From Bradyrhizobium sp. Ash2021 (GTDB lineage Bacteria; Pseudomonadota; Alphaproteobacteria; Rhizobiales; Xanthobacteraceae), in the NCBI RefSeq assembly GCF_031202265.1, contig NZ_CP100604.1, forward strand, positions 6,554,501 to 6,618,500: 64,000 nt of DNA. The letters run 5' to 3'. The notes beneath the pieces were generated by a model, which ran no database searches, was not told the origin of the DNA, and saw nothing but the letters and a program-made list of their open reading frames with translations. Positions 52,982 to 62,462 of the stretch are shown in pieces (the first letter of the stretch is position 1; each line of letters starts with the position of its first letter). The position numbers were made by a program, and so were the translations under genes.

Positions 52982-53659
52982 GTGTTAGATCATTTTAGTC
53001 GCCGCGCCTTCATTGGCGCGTCGGTGGTCGCCGTAGGGACTTTACGTTATTCGGTTTCAGCGATCGCGGCACCTCAGTGTGTCAGCGGTTCGCTGCCGGG
53101 CTTCTTGCCAAATCGGCTGACCGTCGACTGCGCCTCACGGATGAACTTCCGGCTGTTCCGGCAGAACCCTACCGATCTCGGGCTCGCTGGCGTCGTCAGC
53201 ATGACCTTCGTTCGCGGGAATCAAGGGTCTTACAGCGCGGGGAATCTGTTCCTGTTTCCCTGGTTGAAGGCCAAAGGACGCGCCCGGAAGATCGTCTGGC
53301 CGAGCGTCGCACCGACGGACGCGACGCAATTTTTCCAGGCCAGCCCGATGCCGAACAATTATCTGCCGGTGGGCGATTATTTCTGTCAGTTCGTGCTCAA
53401 GGCGCCGGTGTCGAATTTCATCGGCTTTGAGCTGGACGCCGCACCGTTTGAACAGGGGCGTGCGAAATTGCCGTGGGTCACCAACGTCAATAAACTCGCG
53501 GACGGCAAACCGGTGGGTATCAATTGGACGAGCTCCAATCTCAACCGCCCCTGGTTTGGCGGCAACAGTTGCATCCCCAATACCGATACCTGCAACGGCA
53601 TCGCCTGGCGCAGGGTCATCGTCGATGGCCTGAATCAGGCATCCGTGGGCGCCTGCTGA
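52982..53659 (+). CDS. Tat-signal exported protein of unknown function, candidate T2SS substrate
   Basis: 225 aa from a GTG with GGGGG seven bases upstream. The N-terminus MLDHFSRRAFIGASVVAVGT carries the twin-arginine motif SRRAFIG, followed by a hydrophobic core and likely cleavage near AIAA (residue 30). The mature protein has four cysteines (PQC, VDC, CIP, DTC, plus a C-terminal GAC) suggesting disulphides, and segments such as SMTFVRGNQGSYSAGNLFLF and WRRVIVDGLNQASVGAC. No family recognised. Tat-folded, Cys-containing and next to gspD-gspO: a good candidate for export through this T2SS. Confidence 0.68.
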   Translation: MLDHFSRRAFIGASVVAVGTLRYSVSAIAAPQCVSGSLPGFLPNRLTVDCASRMNFRLFRQNPTDLGLAGVVSMTFVRGNQGSYSAGNLFLFPWLKAKGRARKIVWPSVAPTDATQFFQASPMPNNYLPVGDYFCQFVLKAPVSNFIGFELDAAPFEQGRAKLPWVTNVNKLADGKPVGINWTSSNLNRPWFGGNSCIPNTDTCNGIAWRRVIVDGLNQASVGAC

Positions 53660-53678
53660 GCCGCGCATCGTCAGGAAG

Positions 53679-53804
53679 GTGTTTCCTGCCGGCGTGAAAG
53701 AGAAGATTCCTGAGGTTCAAATCGGCCGGGATCGCTATTGTGTCAATGTGGGTGCGCCGCCCGGGAAGAAATGCACCCAGAAAATCCTCAAACACCGCCT
53801 ATAA
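53679..53804 (+). CDS. Possible 41-aa frame or shifted C-terminus of the preceding protein
   Basis: Immediately after the Tat-signal gene a different frame, open from 53634, reads AEPRIVRKVFPAGVKEKIPE-VQIGRDRYCVNVGAPPGKKC and ends QKILKHRL at 53804. Its composition and two cysteines resemble coding sequence. It could be a short gene starting at the GTG at 53679, or the original C-terminus lost by a frameshift near 53640. Not decidable here. Confidence 0.3.
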   Translation: MFPAGVKEKIPEVQIGRDRYCVNVGAPPGKKCTQKILKHRL

Positions 53805-53896
53805 CAGCTGACGAAACGCGCGAGCGATAGCGGGTGCTCGGCGTGAATTGCGACGAACAGCCATAGCTTCGCGCCGAGGCGCCGCTGAACCGGTCA

Positions 53897-54505
53897 TCAG
53901 CGTTCGCGAATCGGCGCCCACTCCAGCGCCCGCAGGCGTGCCCGCGCGACCTCGCCGCGCGTCATCTTGGTGGTCACGGCATCGCGAATCCGCGCGCGGG
54001 CTTCCCGCGCCCTGCGCGGGGCGCCCGCGGTCGACAGATTGAGCCATTTGCTGGCTTCGACGATATCGCGCGGCACCCCCTGCCCCCTGTCGTAGAGCAG
54101 GCCGAGTGAATATTGCGCGAGGCTGTCGCCCTGCTCCGCGGCGCGGCGGTACCACATCGCCGCTTCGGTGAAGTTCTGCGGAACCCCGCGGCCGGTTTGG
54201 AACAGGAAACCGAGATAGGCTTGGGCCGACGGCTGGCCCTGCTCGGCCAGCGGAATGAAGATCTGCGACGCCAACGAGTAGTCCTGACGATTGAACGCGG
54301 AAATGCCCTGCCGGAGGGAATGGGCTTGCGCTAGATCGCGGCTCGAAGACAGCATTACAAAGGTAGCTGCGACGACGCAAAGCGTCCGGATCAACCAACC
54401 GGAGGCAAAACGGCATCCCCGCCCGGCTCCCGGTTTCAAGTCGGAGGTCATGTCTTGGCCATTGCTCACGCTGATCTTGTCCGTCTCGCCACTCACTGGG
54501 GCCAC
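53897..54505 (-). CDS. Exported Sel1-repeat (TPR-like) protein
   Basis: 202 aa (or 184 from the ATG at 54451). A membrane anchor/signal, LIRTLCVVAATFVMLSSSRD, is followed by Sel1 repeats: AQAYLGFLFQTGRGVPQNFT-EAAMWYRRAAEQGD and AQYSLGLLYDRGQGVPRDIV-EASKWLNLSTA. The C-terminus is Arg/Ala-rich. Sel1 proteins are scaffolds for protein-protein contacts; the partner is unknown. Convergent with the Tat-signal gene, without operon neighbours. Confidence 0.82.
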   Translation of the reverse strand: MAPVSGETDKISVSNGQDMTSDLKPGAGRGCRFASGWLIRTLCVVAATFVMLSSSRDLAQAHSLRQGISAFNRQDYSLASQIFIPLAEQGQPSAQAYLGFLFQTGRGVPQNFTEAAMWYRRAAEQGDSLAQYSLGLLYDRGQGVPRDIVEASKWLNLSTAGAPRRAREARARIRDAVTTKMTRGEVARARLRALEWAPIRER

Positions 54506-54683
54506 AGTATAGCTGCGGGCTGAAAAAATCTACCGGCCGCACGCCAAGATGCGGCTTCGCCTACCCTGTCTGCATCGAAAATTCGCGCGCCTTCCATCTT
54601 GCAGGACAGTGGTCATCGCCGACAAGCCGGGATAAACGTCTTACCCGCGTTAACCTCTTTGCGTTGTCGGAGTTTTCCCCAAC

Positions 54684-55883
54684 ATGCCCATGCCCTTTCC
54701 ACGCGCCTCGCAAGCCCTGTCCCGCTTCACCGTGCTCGATCTTACTCGTGTCCGCTCCGGACCCACCTGCGTGCGCCAGCTCGCGGATTGGGGCGCCAAT
54801 GTCATCAAGATCGATGCGCTGCTGGAGGACGCCGCCGGCGAGCAGCCGGGCGGGCCGCGCCAGGGATCGGATTTCCAGAATTTGCACCGTAACAAACGCG
54901 CGATGACGCTGAATTTGAAGGACCCGAAGGGCCTGGAAGTGTTCAAGCGCCTCGCCGAACAGGCCGACGTGGTGGTCGAGAATTTCCGCCCCGACGTCAA
55001 GGCAAAGCTTGGGATCGACTATGACAGCCTGCGCCAGATCAATCCGCGCATCGTCTATGGCAGCATCTCGGGGTTCGGACAGGATGGCCCCTATCACAAG
55101 CGGCCGGGCTTCGATCAGATTGCCCAAGGCATGGGCGGGCTGATGTCGGTCACCGGCGCGCCGGGCGAAGGGCCGATGCGGGTCGGCATTCCCGTGGCCG
55201 ACCTCACTGCCGGACTGTTTTGCGCCATCGGCATTCTCACCGCGCTATTGGAACGCGACGTCTCCGGCGAAGGCCAGTGGGTGCAAACCTCGCTGCTGCA
55301 GGCCCAGATCTTCATGCTGGATTTCCAAGCCTCGCGCTGGCTGATGGAAAAAGAGGTGGCAAAACAGGCCGGCAACAACCACCCGACCTCGATCCCGACC
55401 GGCGTCTTCAAGACCTCCGACGGCTACATCAACATTGCCACCACCGGTGGGCGGATCTGGGAGCGCTGCGCGCAGGCGATCGGCGCACCTGAACTCCTCA
55501 CCAATCCCGATTACGCCACCGCGCCCGCGCGTTCGAAGAACCGCGACGCGCTGAATGCGGCGATCGGCAAGCTCACCGCGAAGAAATCTACCGAAACATG
55601 GGTGAACGAACTCAATGCCGCCGGTGTGCCCTGCGGGCCAATCTACTCCATCGATCAGATGTTCGAGGACGCACAGGTCAAGCACCTCGGCATCGCGCAG
55701 CATGTACCGAATGACGAGAACCGGCACATTCAACTGGTGGGCCAGCCGCTGACGCTGTCGCGCACGCCGAGCAAGATGGCCGCGCGCCCGCCGGAATTCG
55801 GCGAGCAGACCGAAGAAGTGCTGGCCGAATTCGGCTTCAGCAAGGACGAGATCGCGGGCTTGAGGCAGCGCAAGGTGGTGTGA
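54684..55883 (+). CDS. CaiB/BaiF (class III) CoA transferase
   Basis: 399 aa. Family landmarks: FTVLDLTRVRSGPTCVRQLA, DWGANVIKIDALLEDAAG, NLHRNKRAMTLNLKDPKGLE, VVVENFRPDVKAKLGIDYDS and PGFDQIAQGMGGLMSVTGAP. The catalytic Asp is Asp173 in GIPVADLTAGLFCAIGI. Later NHPTSIPTGVFKTSDGYINI and LNAAGVPCGPIYSIDQMFED are usual. Such enzymes move CoA between acids (for example formyl-CoA:oxalate); the substrate cannot be told. It stands alone, with a plain 5' region. Confidence 0.9.
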   Translation: MPMPFPRASQALSRFTVLDLTRVRSGPTCVRQLADWGANVIKIDALLEDAAGEQPGGPRQGSDFQNLHRNKRAMTLNLKDPKGLEVFKRLAEQADVVVENFRPDVKAKLGIDYDSLRQINPRIVYGSISGFGQDGPYHKRPGFDQIAQGMGGLMSVTGAPGEGPMRVGIPVADLTAGLFCAIGILTALLERDVSGEGQWVQTSLLQAQIFMLDFQASRWLMEKEVAKQAGNNHPTSIPTGVFKTSDGYINIATTGGRIWERCAQAIGAPELLTNPDYATAPARSKNRDALNAAIGKLTAKKSTETWVNELNAAGVPCGPIYSIDQMFEDAQVKHLGIAQHVPNDENRHIQLVGQPLTLSRTPSKMAARPPEFGEQTEEVLAEFGFSKDEIAGLRQRKVV

Positions 55884-56393
55884 GCGTTACGCCTTCACTT
55901 GCCGCAGCAGACGCGTGAAATCGCGAGAACGAAAACCCGGTAACCGGCACCTATGCCGAGGTCGTTGTTCCCGAGGTGCTCGCGGCCGTGATCGAGTCTT
56001 GCGACAAATATCGGTCAAATCCGCAACTTGGCTTGGGTGGCTTCGTATCTAACGGCAAGATCGCGACGGTCGGGCTCGAAGCGGCCTGCCCTACTCCAAG
56101 CCCTCTTGGCGCCACGCGCGAAGGTCTTCCCGTCTTCGCTGGTACATCTCGCGGCCTCGACCATGATGAGGCTTGAACGTGAAAAGGCTCCCATGAAGGC
56201 CGCCCGCACGTGGCCTTGCTGCAGCGGCGGCTGAGACGGGTCCGAGGTGACGGCCACACGGGCTGAGCACATGGCCTCGAAACAGTGCCATGTTACCGCA
56301 ATCCGAAATATGACAATTGGCTGACCGGCCGATTGCCGATACCACTCTGAAGCCAATCGGAACTAGTCGAAACCGACGAACCCGGACGCAATC
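55884..56393. other. 510-bp region without intact gene; trace of a glycosyltransferase
   Basis: No gene is supported. At 56270-56294 a 25-bp stretch (CATGGCCTCGAAACAGTGCC...) matches 23497-23520 inside the glycosyltransferase at 23263-24351 with a few changes and one extra base. On the minus strand it reads CFEAM, the same motif as in that enzyme. This suggests a decayed glycosyltransferase fragment, a weak inference from a short match. The uxs promoter should be in 56290-56390. Confidence 0.35.
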
Positions 56394-57356
56394 ATGTCGT
56401 TTGAGCATTACAAGGACAGCAGGGTACTCGTCACCGGCGGCGCTGGTTTCATCGGCTCCCATTTGTGTGAACGGCTGCTGGCCGAGGGTGCGGAAGTGGT
56501 GTCCGTCGACAACTACTTTACCGGCAGCCGCCGCAACATCGCCCATCTTCTGCACAACCCGCTATTCGAAGCGATGCGGCACGACGTGACCTTTCCGCTC
56601 TATGTTGAAGTCGATGCGATTTTCAACCTGGCCTGCCCGGCCTCCCCGATCCATTATCAGCGCGACCCGGTGCAAACCACCAAGACCAGCGTCCACGGCG
56701 CGATCAACATGCTGGGCCTCGCCAAGCGTCTCAAGATCCGGATCTTCCAGGCTTCGACCAGCGAGGTCTATGGCGATCCGTTGATCCACCCGCAGACAGA
56801 GGAATATTGGGGCAACGTCAATCCGGTCGGAATCCGTTCCTGCTATGATGAAGGCAAGCGCTGCGCCGAAACGCTGTTCTTCGACTATTGGCGCCAGCAC
56901 GCGCTGCCGATCAAGGTGGCGCGCATCTTCAATACCTACGGCCCGCGGATGCAGCCCGACGACGGGCGCGTCGTTTCCTCCTTTATCGTGCAGGCGCTCA
57001 GGGGCGATCCAATTACCATTTTTGGCGATGGCGGGCAGACCCGGTCGTTTTGCTACGTCGATGACCTGGTCGAGGCGATCAGCCGCCTGATGTTGACAGA
57101 AGATGCGTGCACCGGGCCTGTCAACCTCGGCAACAGTTCGGAGTTCACGATCTTGGAGCTGGCGGAGAAGGTCATCCGCTTCACCAACTCCAAAGCGAAG
57201 TTGATATTCAAGCCGCTGCCGCAGGACGATCCGCGGCAGCGCCAACCCGATCTTTCCCGCGCCAATGCGCTTCTGGGCTGGCAACCGAAGGTCGCGCTCG
57301 ACGACGGACTGAAGGAGACGATCGCGTATTTCCGGCGCACATCGGGCCTCTCGTGA
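56394..57356 (+). CDS. uxs: UDP-glucuronate decarboxylase (UDP-xylose synthase)
   Basis: 320 aa, extended [23 protein letters not shown] is the NAD site, [19 protein letters not shown] and [28 protein letters not shown] are hallmark UXS segments, and [20 protein letters not shown] with [13 protein letters not shown] gives the YxxxK active site near residue 150. [20 protein letters not shown] and [15 protein letters not shown] follow. It makes UDP-xylose for surface polysaccharide. Its distance from the main locus suggests a separate unit, though the glycosyltransferase trace upstream hints at former neighbours. Confidence 0.92.
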   Translation: MSFEHYKDSRVLVTGGAGFIGSHLCERLLAEGAEVVSVDNYFTGSRRNIAHLLHNPLFEAMRHDVTFPLYVEVDAIFNLACPASPIHYQRDPVQTTKTSVHGAINMLGLAKRLKIRIFQASTSEVYGDPLIHPQTEEYWGNVNPVGIRSCYDEGKRCAETLFFDYWRQHALPIKVARIFNTYGPRMQPDDGRVVSSFIVQALRGDPITIFGDGGQTRSFCYVDDLVEAISRLMLTEDACTGPVNLGNSSEFTILELAEKVIRFTNSKAKLIFKPLPQDDPRQRQPDLSRANALLGWQPKVALDDGLKETIAYFRRTSGLS

Positions 57357-57398
57357 CGTCACCTCTTGCGACGTGCCGCCTCAATACGCCTTGCCGAT

Positions 57399-58916
57399 CT
57401 AACTTACGGTCTTCGCCGGCCGCAATAGGCGCGTGACGCCGCCAAAGGCCTTGTCGATCGCCGGCCAGAACAACAGAACGATGGCGAGCGTGCTGATCGA
57501 ACCCACGAGTCCGTTGGACCAGAACACCTTCATGTCGCCGCCGGAGCCGATCATCGACAGCCGGAACGCATCTTCGGCACGACTACCGAGCACCAGCGCC
57601 AGCGTGAATGGCGCCAGGGGAATACCGATCTTCTTGAAGACATAGCCGACGACGCCAAAGCCCAGCATCAGCCAGATGTCGAACATCGCGTTCTGGATCG
57701 CGTAGGCGCCGATCGCGCAGGACACCACGATCATCGGTGCTACGGCGGCAAACGGCACCCGCAGGATCGAGGCGAAGATCGGCACCGTGCTCAGCACCAG
57801 CACGAGGCCAACGACATTGCCGAGATACATCGAGGCGATCAGACCCCAGACGAAATCCTTGTGCTCGACGAACAGCAGCGGCCCGGGATTGAGGCCCCAC
57901 ACCATCAGGCCGCCGAGCAGGATCGCGGCGGTGCCGGAACCGGGAATGCCGAGCGCCAGCATCGGCAGCAGCGCCGCGGTACCCGAGGCATGGGCGGCGG
58001 TTTCCGGCGCGAACACGCCCTCGATGCGGCCCTTGCCAAAACCGTCCGGGTCCTTGGAAAAGCGTTTTGCCAGATTGTACCCCATGAAGGAGGCGGCGAT
58101 CGCGCCGCCCGGGGTGATGCCAAGCCAGCAGCCGATGAAGGACGAGCGCAGCAGCGTCACCCAGTATTTCGGCAAGTCCTTCCACACCGACAGCACCACG
58201 CGCAGGCTGATGGCGGCGGCGTGTCCGCGCAACGCGAGGCGCTCTTCCATCGTCAGCAGGATTTCGCTGATTCCGAACAGGCCGATGACGGCGACCAGGA
58301 AATTGATGCCGCGCAAGAGGTCGGTAGACCCGAATGTCATGCGCAGCTGGCCGGACACCGTGTCCATGCCGACGCCGGCCAGCAGCAGGCCGAGCGACAT
58401 CGAGATTACGGTCTTGTGCTTGGCCTCGCGGCCGAGCCCGACAAAAGAGCAGAAGGTCAGCAGATACACCGCGAAGAATTCGGGCGGCCCGAACTTCAGC
58501 GCAAAGGAGGAGATCATCGGCGCCAGGAACGTGATCAGGAGCACCGCGACCAGCGAGCCGATGAAGGACGAGGTGAAAGCCGCGGTGAGCGCTTCCGCCG
58601 CCTTGCCCTGCTGCGCCATCGGATAGCCGTCGAAGGTGGTCGCGACCGACCAGGCTTCGCCGGGGATGTTGAACAGGATCGAGGTGATGGCCCCGCCGAA
58701 CAGTGCGCCCCAGTAAATGCAGGAGAGCATCACGATGGCCGAGGTCGGATCCATGGTGAAGGTCAGCGGCAGCAGGATCGCGACCCCGTTGGGGCCGCCC
58801 AGCCCCGGCAGTACGCCGACGAAAATGCCGAGCACCAGCCCAACCATCATCAGCAGCAGCGTTTTCCATGTCAGCAGAACCGCAAAGCCGTGCATGAGCA
58901 GACCGAAGGCTTCCAT
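57399..58916 (-). CDS. tctA: Tripartite tricarboxylate transporter, large permease TctA
   Basis: 505 aa with about a dozen membrane segments. TctA signatures: GVLPGLGGPNGVAILLPLTF (first conserved loop), IYWGALFGGAITSILFNIPG, and the matching second half GCWLGITPGGAIAASFMGYN and LALGIPGSGTAAILLGGLM. It takes up carboxylates or related small compounds with TctB and the binding protein TctC. 22 bp downstream of tctB; convergent with uxs. Confidence 0.93.
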   Translation of the reverse strand: MEAFGLLMHGFAVLLTWKTLLLMMVGLVLGIFVGVLPGLGGPNGVAILLPLTFTMDPTSAIVMLSCIYWGALFGGAITSILFNIPGEAWSVATTFDGYPMAQQGKAAEALTAAFTSSFIGSLVAVLLITFLAPMISSFALKFGPPEFFAVYLLTFCSFVGLGREAKHKTVISMSLGLLLAGVGMDTVSGQLRMTFGSTDLLRGINFLVAVIGLFGISEILLTMEERLALRGHAAAISLRVVLSVWKDLPKYWVTLLRSSFIGCWLGITPGGAIAASFMGYNLAKRFSKDPDGFGKGRIEGVFAPETAAHASGTAALLPMLALGIPGSGTAAILLGGLMVWGLNPGPLLFVEHKDFVWGLIASMYLGNVVGLVLVLSTVPIFASILRVPFAAVAPMIVVSCAIGAYAIQNAMFDIWLMLGFGVVGYVFKKIGIPLAPFTLALVLGSRAEDAFRLSMIGSGGDMKVFWSNGLVGSISTLAIVLLFWPAIDKAFGGVTRLLRPAKTVS

Positions 58917-58938
58917 TACGCGAGTCCTGTTGATCTAT

Positions 58939-59481
58939 TTAATAGCCAAAGGCCGCTTCGAGCGGTCCCTTCGGCATGATGACGTCGAAGGCGATGTCGA
59001 AGGTCACGAACATCACGGCGGTGAACACGAAGGCGGTCAGCAACGACTTCCACAGCGCGATTTTTCCGACCATTCGCATGAAGGCAGCGATCAGGAGGAA
59101 GCTTGCGACATAGAGACCGAGAAATTGGGTAGCGAGGCAGAACAGCAGCGTCGGCACGAACACCGCCATGACACGGCGAAGTTGCGCGCGCGTAACGAAG
59201 GTCTCGGAGGCTTCCTTGCGCGACAGAAAAGCGGTGGCGAGGCCATAGAGGCTGGCGGCGCCGAGGATCACCGACAGATAGAACGGAAAATAGCCCGCCT
59301 GCGGGCCGGTCGAGTCCCAGGCGGCGCCGGTGCGCCAATTGTCCCATCCGAGCGTCAGCGCCAGCGCCAGGAGCAACAGCGACACCACGACTTCGACGAC
59401 GCCGGTGCTGGCCACCGCCGGCGAATCCGCCTCCGGCGCGGTCGGATCCTCGACGACAATTTCGATATCGGTATTGGACAT
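58939..59481 (-). CDS. tctB: Tripartite tricarboxylate transporter, small permease TctB
   Basis: 180 aa with four hydrophobic segments after a cytoplasmic N-terminus of about 25 residues. STGPQAGYFPFYLSVILGAA is the conserved TctB segment; AVFVPTLLFCLATQFLGLYV and ALLTAFVFTAVMFVTFDIAF follow. First of the tctB-tctA pair. Confidence 0.87.
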   Translation of the reverse strand: MSNTDIEIVVEDPTAPEADSPAVASTGVVEVVVSLLLLALALTLGWDNWRTGAAWDSTGPQAGYFPFYLSVILGAASLYGLATAFLSRKEASETFVTRAQLRRVMAVFVPTLLFCLATQFLGLYVASFLLIAAFMRMVGKIALWKSLLTAFVFTAVMFVTFDIAFDVIMPKGPLEAAFGY

Positions 59482-59619
59482 GGATGAGATTGATCCGGCT
59501 GGCTACGCTGGCATACTGGATACAGTGCTGGCGTTGCCGGCGTCAATGCAGCCTTCAGCGTGCGCCTTGTTTTGACGCGTTTTCTTAACGCGAACCGGAA
59601 TCCACTTCGCTTGAAAACG

Positions 59620-60717
59620 CTATTGGGAAGTTCGCTCGGGAAACGCGCTCGCAAGTGCAGCACGCTCAGGCTTGAGCACGCCACGTTCGGTGATCAATCC
59701 GGTCACCAGCCGTGCCGGCGTGACGTCGAAACCATAATTGGCGATCGGCGAGCCCTCGGGAACGACGCGCACGGTTTCGATCCGTCCGTCGGCGGTGCGC
59801 CCGGTAAGGTGCGTTACTTCGCTGGCCGCGCGCTGCTCGATCGGGATCCTCGCGCCATCGTCGATACTAAAGTCGATGGTTGGCGACGGCAGCGCAACGT
59901 AGAACGGCACGCCGTTGTCGTGCGCGGCGAGCGCCTTCAGGTAGGTCCCGATCTTGTTGCAAACGTCGCCATTGGCGGCGACCCGGTCGGTTCCGACGAT
60001 GGCGAGATCGACCATCCGGTGTTGCATCAGATGGCCGCCGGTATTGTCGGGGATCACCGTGTGCGGCACCCCGTGATGGCCGAGCTCCCACGCGGTCAGC
60101 GAAGCGCCCTGATTGCGGGGTCTTGTTTCGTCAACCCAGACATGAACGGCGAGGCTACGATCCTGCGCCTGATAAATCGGCGCCGTCGCCGTTCCCCAGT
60201 CCACTGTCGCGAGCCAGCCGGCGTTGCAATGCGTCAATATGTTGACGGGTTCGCCGGGCTTTTTGGTCGCGGCAATCGCCTCGATCAGCGCCAGACCATG
60301 CCGGCCAATTTCGTGGTTGATCGCCACATCCTCTTCGGCAATCGAAGCGGCGCGCTGATAGGCGGCCTCGATACGGGCCGAAGGCGCCAGCGGCCGAAGC
60401 GTCCGCTGCATCTCCTCGAGCGCCCATTTCAAATTGATCGCGGTCGGCCGCGTCGCGATCAGCATTTTGTAGGCCTGAGCGAGCGCCGCATCGGAGCTAT
60501 CGGCGCGCATGGCCAGCGCGACGCCATAGGCGGCGGTGGCGCCGATCAGCGGCGCACCGCGCACCAGCATGGAGCGGATCGCCTCGCCCGCGTCATCGGC
60601 GCTGGTCCACCGCGCGACAACAAATTCATGCGGCAGCCGCCGCTGGTCGATCGCGCCGACCGACCAGCCGTCGGGCTCGAGCCAGATACTGCGGAAATGT
60701 CGACCGTCGACCTTCAT
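59620..60717 (-). CDS. mtnA: S-methyl-5-thioribose-1-phosphate isomerase
   Basis: 365 aa; converts 5-methylthioribose-1-P to 5-methylthioribulose-1-[41 protein letters not shown] (Cys164), [27 protein letters not shown] and [19 protein letters not shown] (Asp244) hold the expected catalytic Cys and Asp. 41 bp downstream of mtnP on the same strand. Confidence 0.95.
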   Translation of the reverse strand: MKVDGRHFRSIWLEPDGWSVGAIDQRRLPHEFVVARWTSADDAGEAIRSMLVRGAPLIGATAAYGVALAMRADSSDAALAQAYKMLIATRPTAINLKWALEEMQRTLRPLAPSARIEAAYQRAASIAEEDVAINHEIGRHGLALIEAIAATKKPGEPVNILTHCNAGWLATVDWGTATAPIYQAQDRSLAVHVWVDETRPRNQGASLTAWELGHHGVPHTVIPDNTGGHLMQHRMVDLAIVGTDRVAANGDVCNKIGTYLKALAAHDNGVPFYVALPSPTIDFSIDDGARIPIEQRAASEVTHLTGRTADGRIETVRVVPEGSPIANYGFDVTPARLVTGLITERGVLKPERAALASAFPERTSQ

Positions 60718-60758
60718 GCTCTACGCCCTTCGCGTCGCGCGCCCGCTGGGAGACTTTT

Positions 60759-61634
60759 TCACGGCCGCAACACCCGTCCCGCCACCGCATCGAGCTTCCG
60801 CAACAGCGCGGGATCGCGGGCCTCAGGTGCGGTGATCAGCGCGGTGTCGAGCGCCTTGTCCGAACCGACCGGGCATGGCTCATGCTGGCGCGGAAAATCC
60901 CGCGCCAGCCGCGCAACCAGATTTTTCGCCCTCTCGGCATTCGAGTTCAGCACGCGAATGATGTCCTGCACCGTTACCGCGTCATGATCGGGATGCCAGC
61001 AATCGAAATCGGTGACCATCGCCACGCTGGCGTAGCAGATCTCCGCCTCGCGGGCGAGCTTGGCCTCCGGCATGTTGGTCATGCCGATCACCGAAAACCC
61101 TTGCGCCTTGTAGGTCAGGCTCTCGGCGAGGCTCGAGAACTGCGGACCTTCCATGCAGACATAGGTGCCGCCGTGCACGGCCGCGATGCTCTCGGCTTTC
61201 GCCGCCGCCGCCAGATGCGCCAGCAATCGCGGCGACACCGGATGCGCCATCGAGACATGGGCGACGCAGCCCTTGCCGAAGAACGAACTCTCGCGCTTGT
61301 GGGTCCGATCGACAAACTGATCGACGAGCACGAACGCGCCGGGCGGCAGTTCCTCCCTGAACGATCCGCAGGCCGACAGCGAAACCAGGTCGGTGACCCC
61401 TGCCCGTTTCAGCACATCGATGTTGGCGCGGTAGTTGATGTCGGAGGGCGACAGCACGTGCCCCTTGCCGTGCCGCGGCAAAAACACGATCGGAAGGCCG
61501 GCGATGGTGCCACGCCGGACCGGCGCGGAAGGTTCACCCCAAGGGCTTTCGATCGTCTCGTCGCGGACATTTTCCAGCCCCGGCAGATCGTAGACGCCGG
61601 ATCCGCCGATAATGCCAAGCACGGCATTCGTCAT
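60759..61634 (-). CDS. mtnP: S-methyl-5'-thioadenosine phosphorylase
   Basis: 291 aa; splits methylthioadenosine to adenine and 5-methylthioribose-1-P. LGIIGGSGVYDLPGLENVRD, FLPRHGKGHVLSPSDINYRA, VSLSACGSFREELPPGAFVL, YVCMEGPQFSSLAESLTYKA and VIGMTNMPEAKLAREAEICY are the PNP/MTAP family blocks; the Asp of VTDFDCW fits 6-aminopurine recognition. Operon with mtnA; divergent from the aldolase gene. Confidence 0.95.
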   Translation of the reverse strand: MTNAVLGIIGGSGVYDLPGLENVRDETIESPWGEPSAPVRRGTIAGLPIVFLPRHGKGHVLSPSDINYRANIDVLKRAGVTDLVSLSACGSFREELPPGAFVLVDQFVDRTHKRESSFFGKGCVAHVSMAHPVSPRLLAHLAAAAKAESIAAVHGGTYVCMEGPQFSSLAESLTYKAQGFSVIGMTNMPEAKLAREAEICYASVAMVTDFDCWHPDHDAVTVQDIIRVLNSNAERAKNLVARLARDFPRQHEPCPVGSDKALDTALITAPEARDPALLRKLDAVAGRVLRP

Positions 61635-61795
61635 GATTTCTCCCAGAATTTTTCAACGGCAGACGGCTGCTCCAGCCCGCCCCCAAAGCATCCAGATGTT
61701 CGACTATACTGCGACACAATAATCAACCATTGTTCTCGGCCTGCAAAGGGCTTGTGATTGAATGGCAGTGCGCCGTCAGGCTTCGGAGAAAATTG

Positions 61796-62446
61796 ATGCA
61801 AGCCGCAAACGACCGGGAAAAGCGCCAATCCATCATCGATGCATGTTTGCGCATGAACGCGCTCGGCATCAATCAGGGCACATCAGGCAATATCAGCCTG
61901 CGCCACGAGGCCGGCATGCTGATCACGCCGACCAGCGTGCCCTACGAGACGATGCAGCCCGAGCAGATCGTCTATATGGGCCTCGACGGCTCATTCGATC
62001 CCGCCCAGCGTCCGTCGAGCGAGTGGCGTTTTCACCTCGATATCCTCAAGGCCCGGCCGGAAGTGAACGCCGTGGTTCATGCCCATCCGCCCTATTCGAC
62101 GATCCTGGCCATCATGGGGCTGGAGATTCCACCGATCCACTACATGATCGCCGTTGCCGGCGGCGATACGATCCGCTGCGCGCCCTACGCGACCTTCGGC
62201 ACGCAGGAGCTTTCGCAACATGCCGTCCGCGCACTTGAGGGCCGGCTGGCCTGCCTGCTGGAACACCACGGCATGATTGCGATCGGGCCGTCGCTCTCGA
62301 AAGCGATGTGGATTGCGGTCGAGGTGGAGACGCTGGCGCGGCAATATCATGGCTGCCTTCAAATCGGCAAACCACGACTGCTGTCGAAAAAGGAAATCAA
62401 GAATGTTCTCGGCCGGATCGCCGGGTACGGCCCGGCCGGGAAATAG
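61796..62446 (+). CDS. Class II aldolase, probable 5-methylthioribulose-1-phosphate aldolase (DHAP shunt)
   Basis: 216 aa from the ATG at 61796 (GGAG seven bases upstream; a longer frame from 61730 is less likely). Class II aldolase/adducin fold: NQGTSGNISLRHE, SSEWRFH with Glu76, VVHAHPPYSTILA giving zinc ligands His95 and His97, and LEHHGMIAIG giving the third His (157). Glu76 is in the catalytic position of fuculose-phosphate aldolases. Being divergent from mtnP-mtnA, the expected substrate is 5-methylthioribulose-1-P, split to DHAP and 2-methylthioacetaldehyde. MtnB dehydratases share this fold, but no mtnC or mtnD is nearby. Confidence 0.78.
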   Translation: MQAANDREKRQSIIDACLRMNALGINQGTSGNISLRHEAGMLITPTSVPYETMQPEQIVYMGLDGSFDPAQRPSSEWRFHLDILKARPEVNAVVHAHPPYSTILAIMGLEIPPIHYMIAVAGGDTIRCAPYATFGTQELSQHAVRALEGRLACLLEHHGMIAIGPSLSKAMWIAVEVETLARQYHGCLQIGKPRLLSKKEIKNVLGRIAGYGPAGK

Positions 62447-62462
62447 GTGGCTTGCGGAGAAA

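Noticed and set aside
53700..53800. GGTTCAAATC-like motif as possible tRNA T-arm
   Set aside because: No acceptor stem, anticodon arm or CCA context can be folded around it.
57353..57362. GTGACGTCAC palindrome at the uxs stop codon as an operator
   Set aside because: Lies across a stop codon between convergent genes, where no promoter is expected; likely chance.
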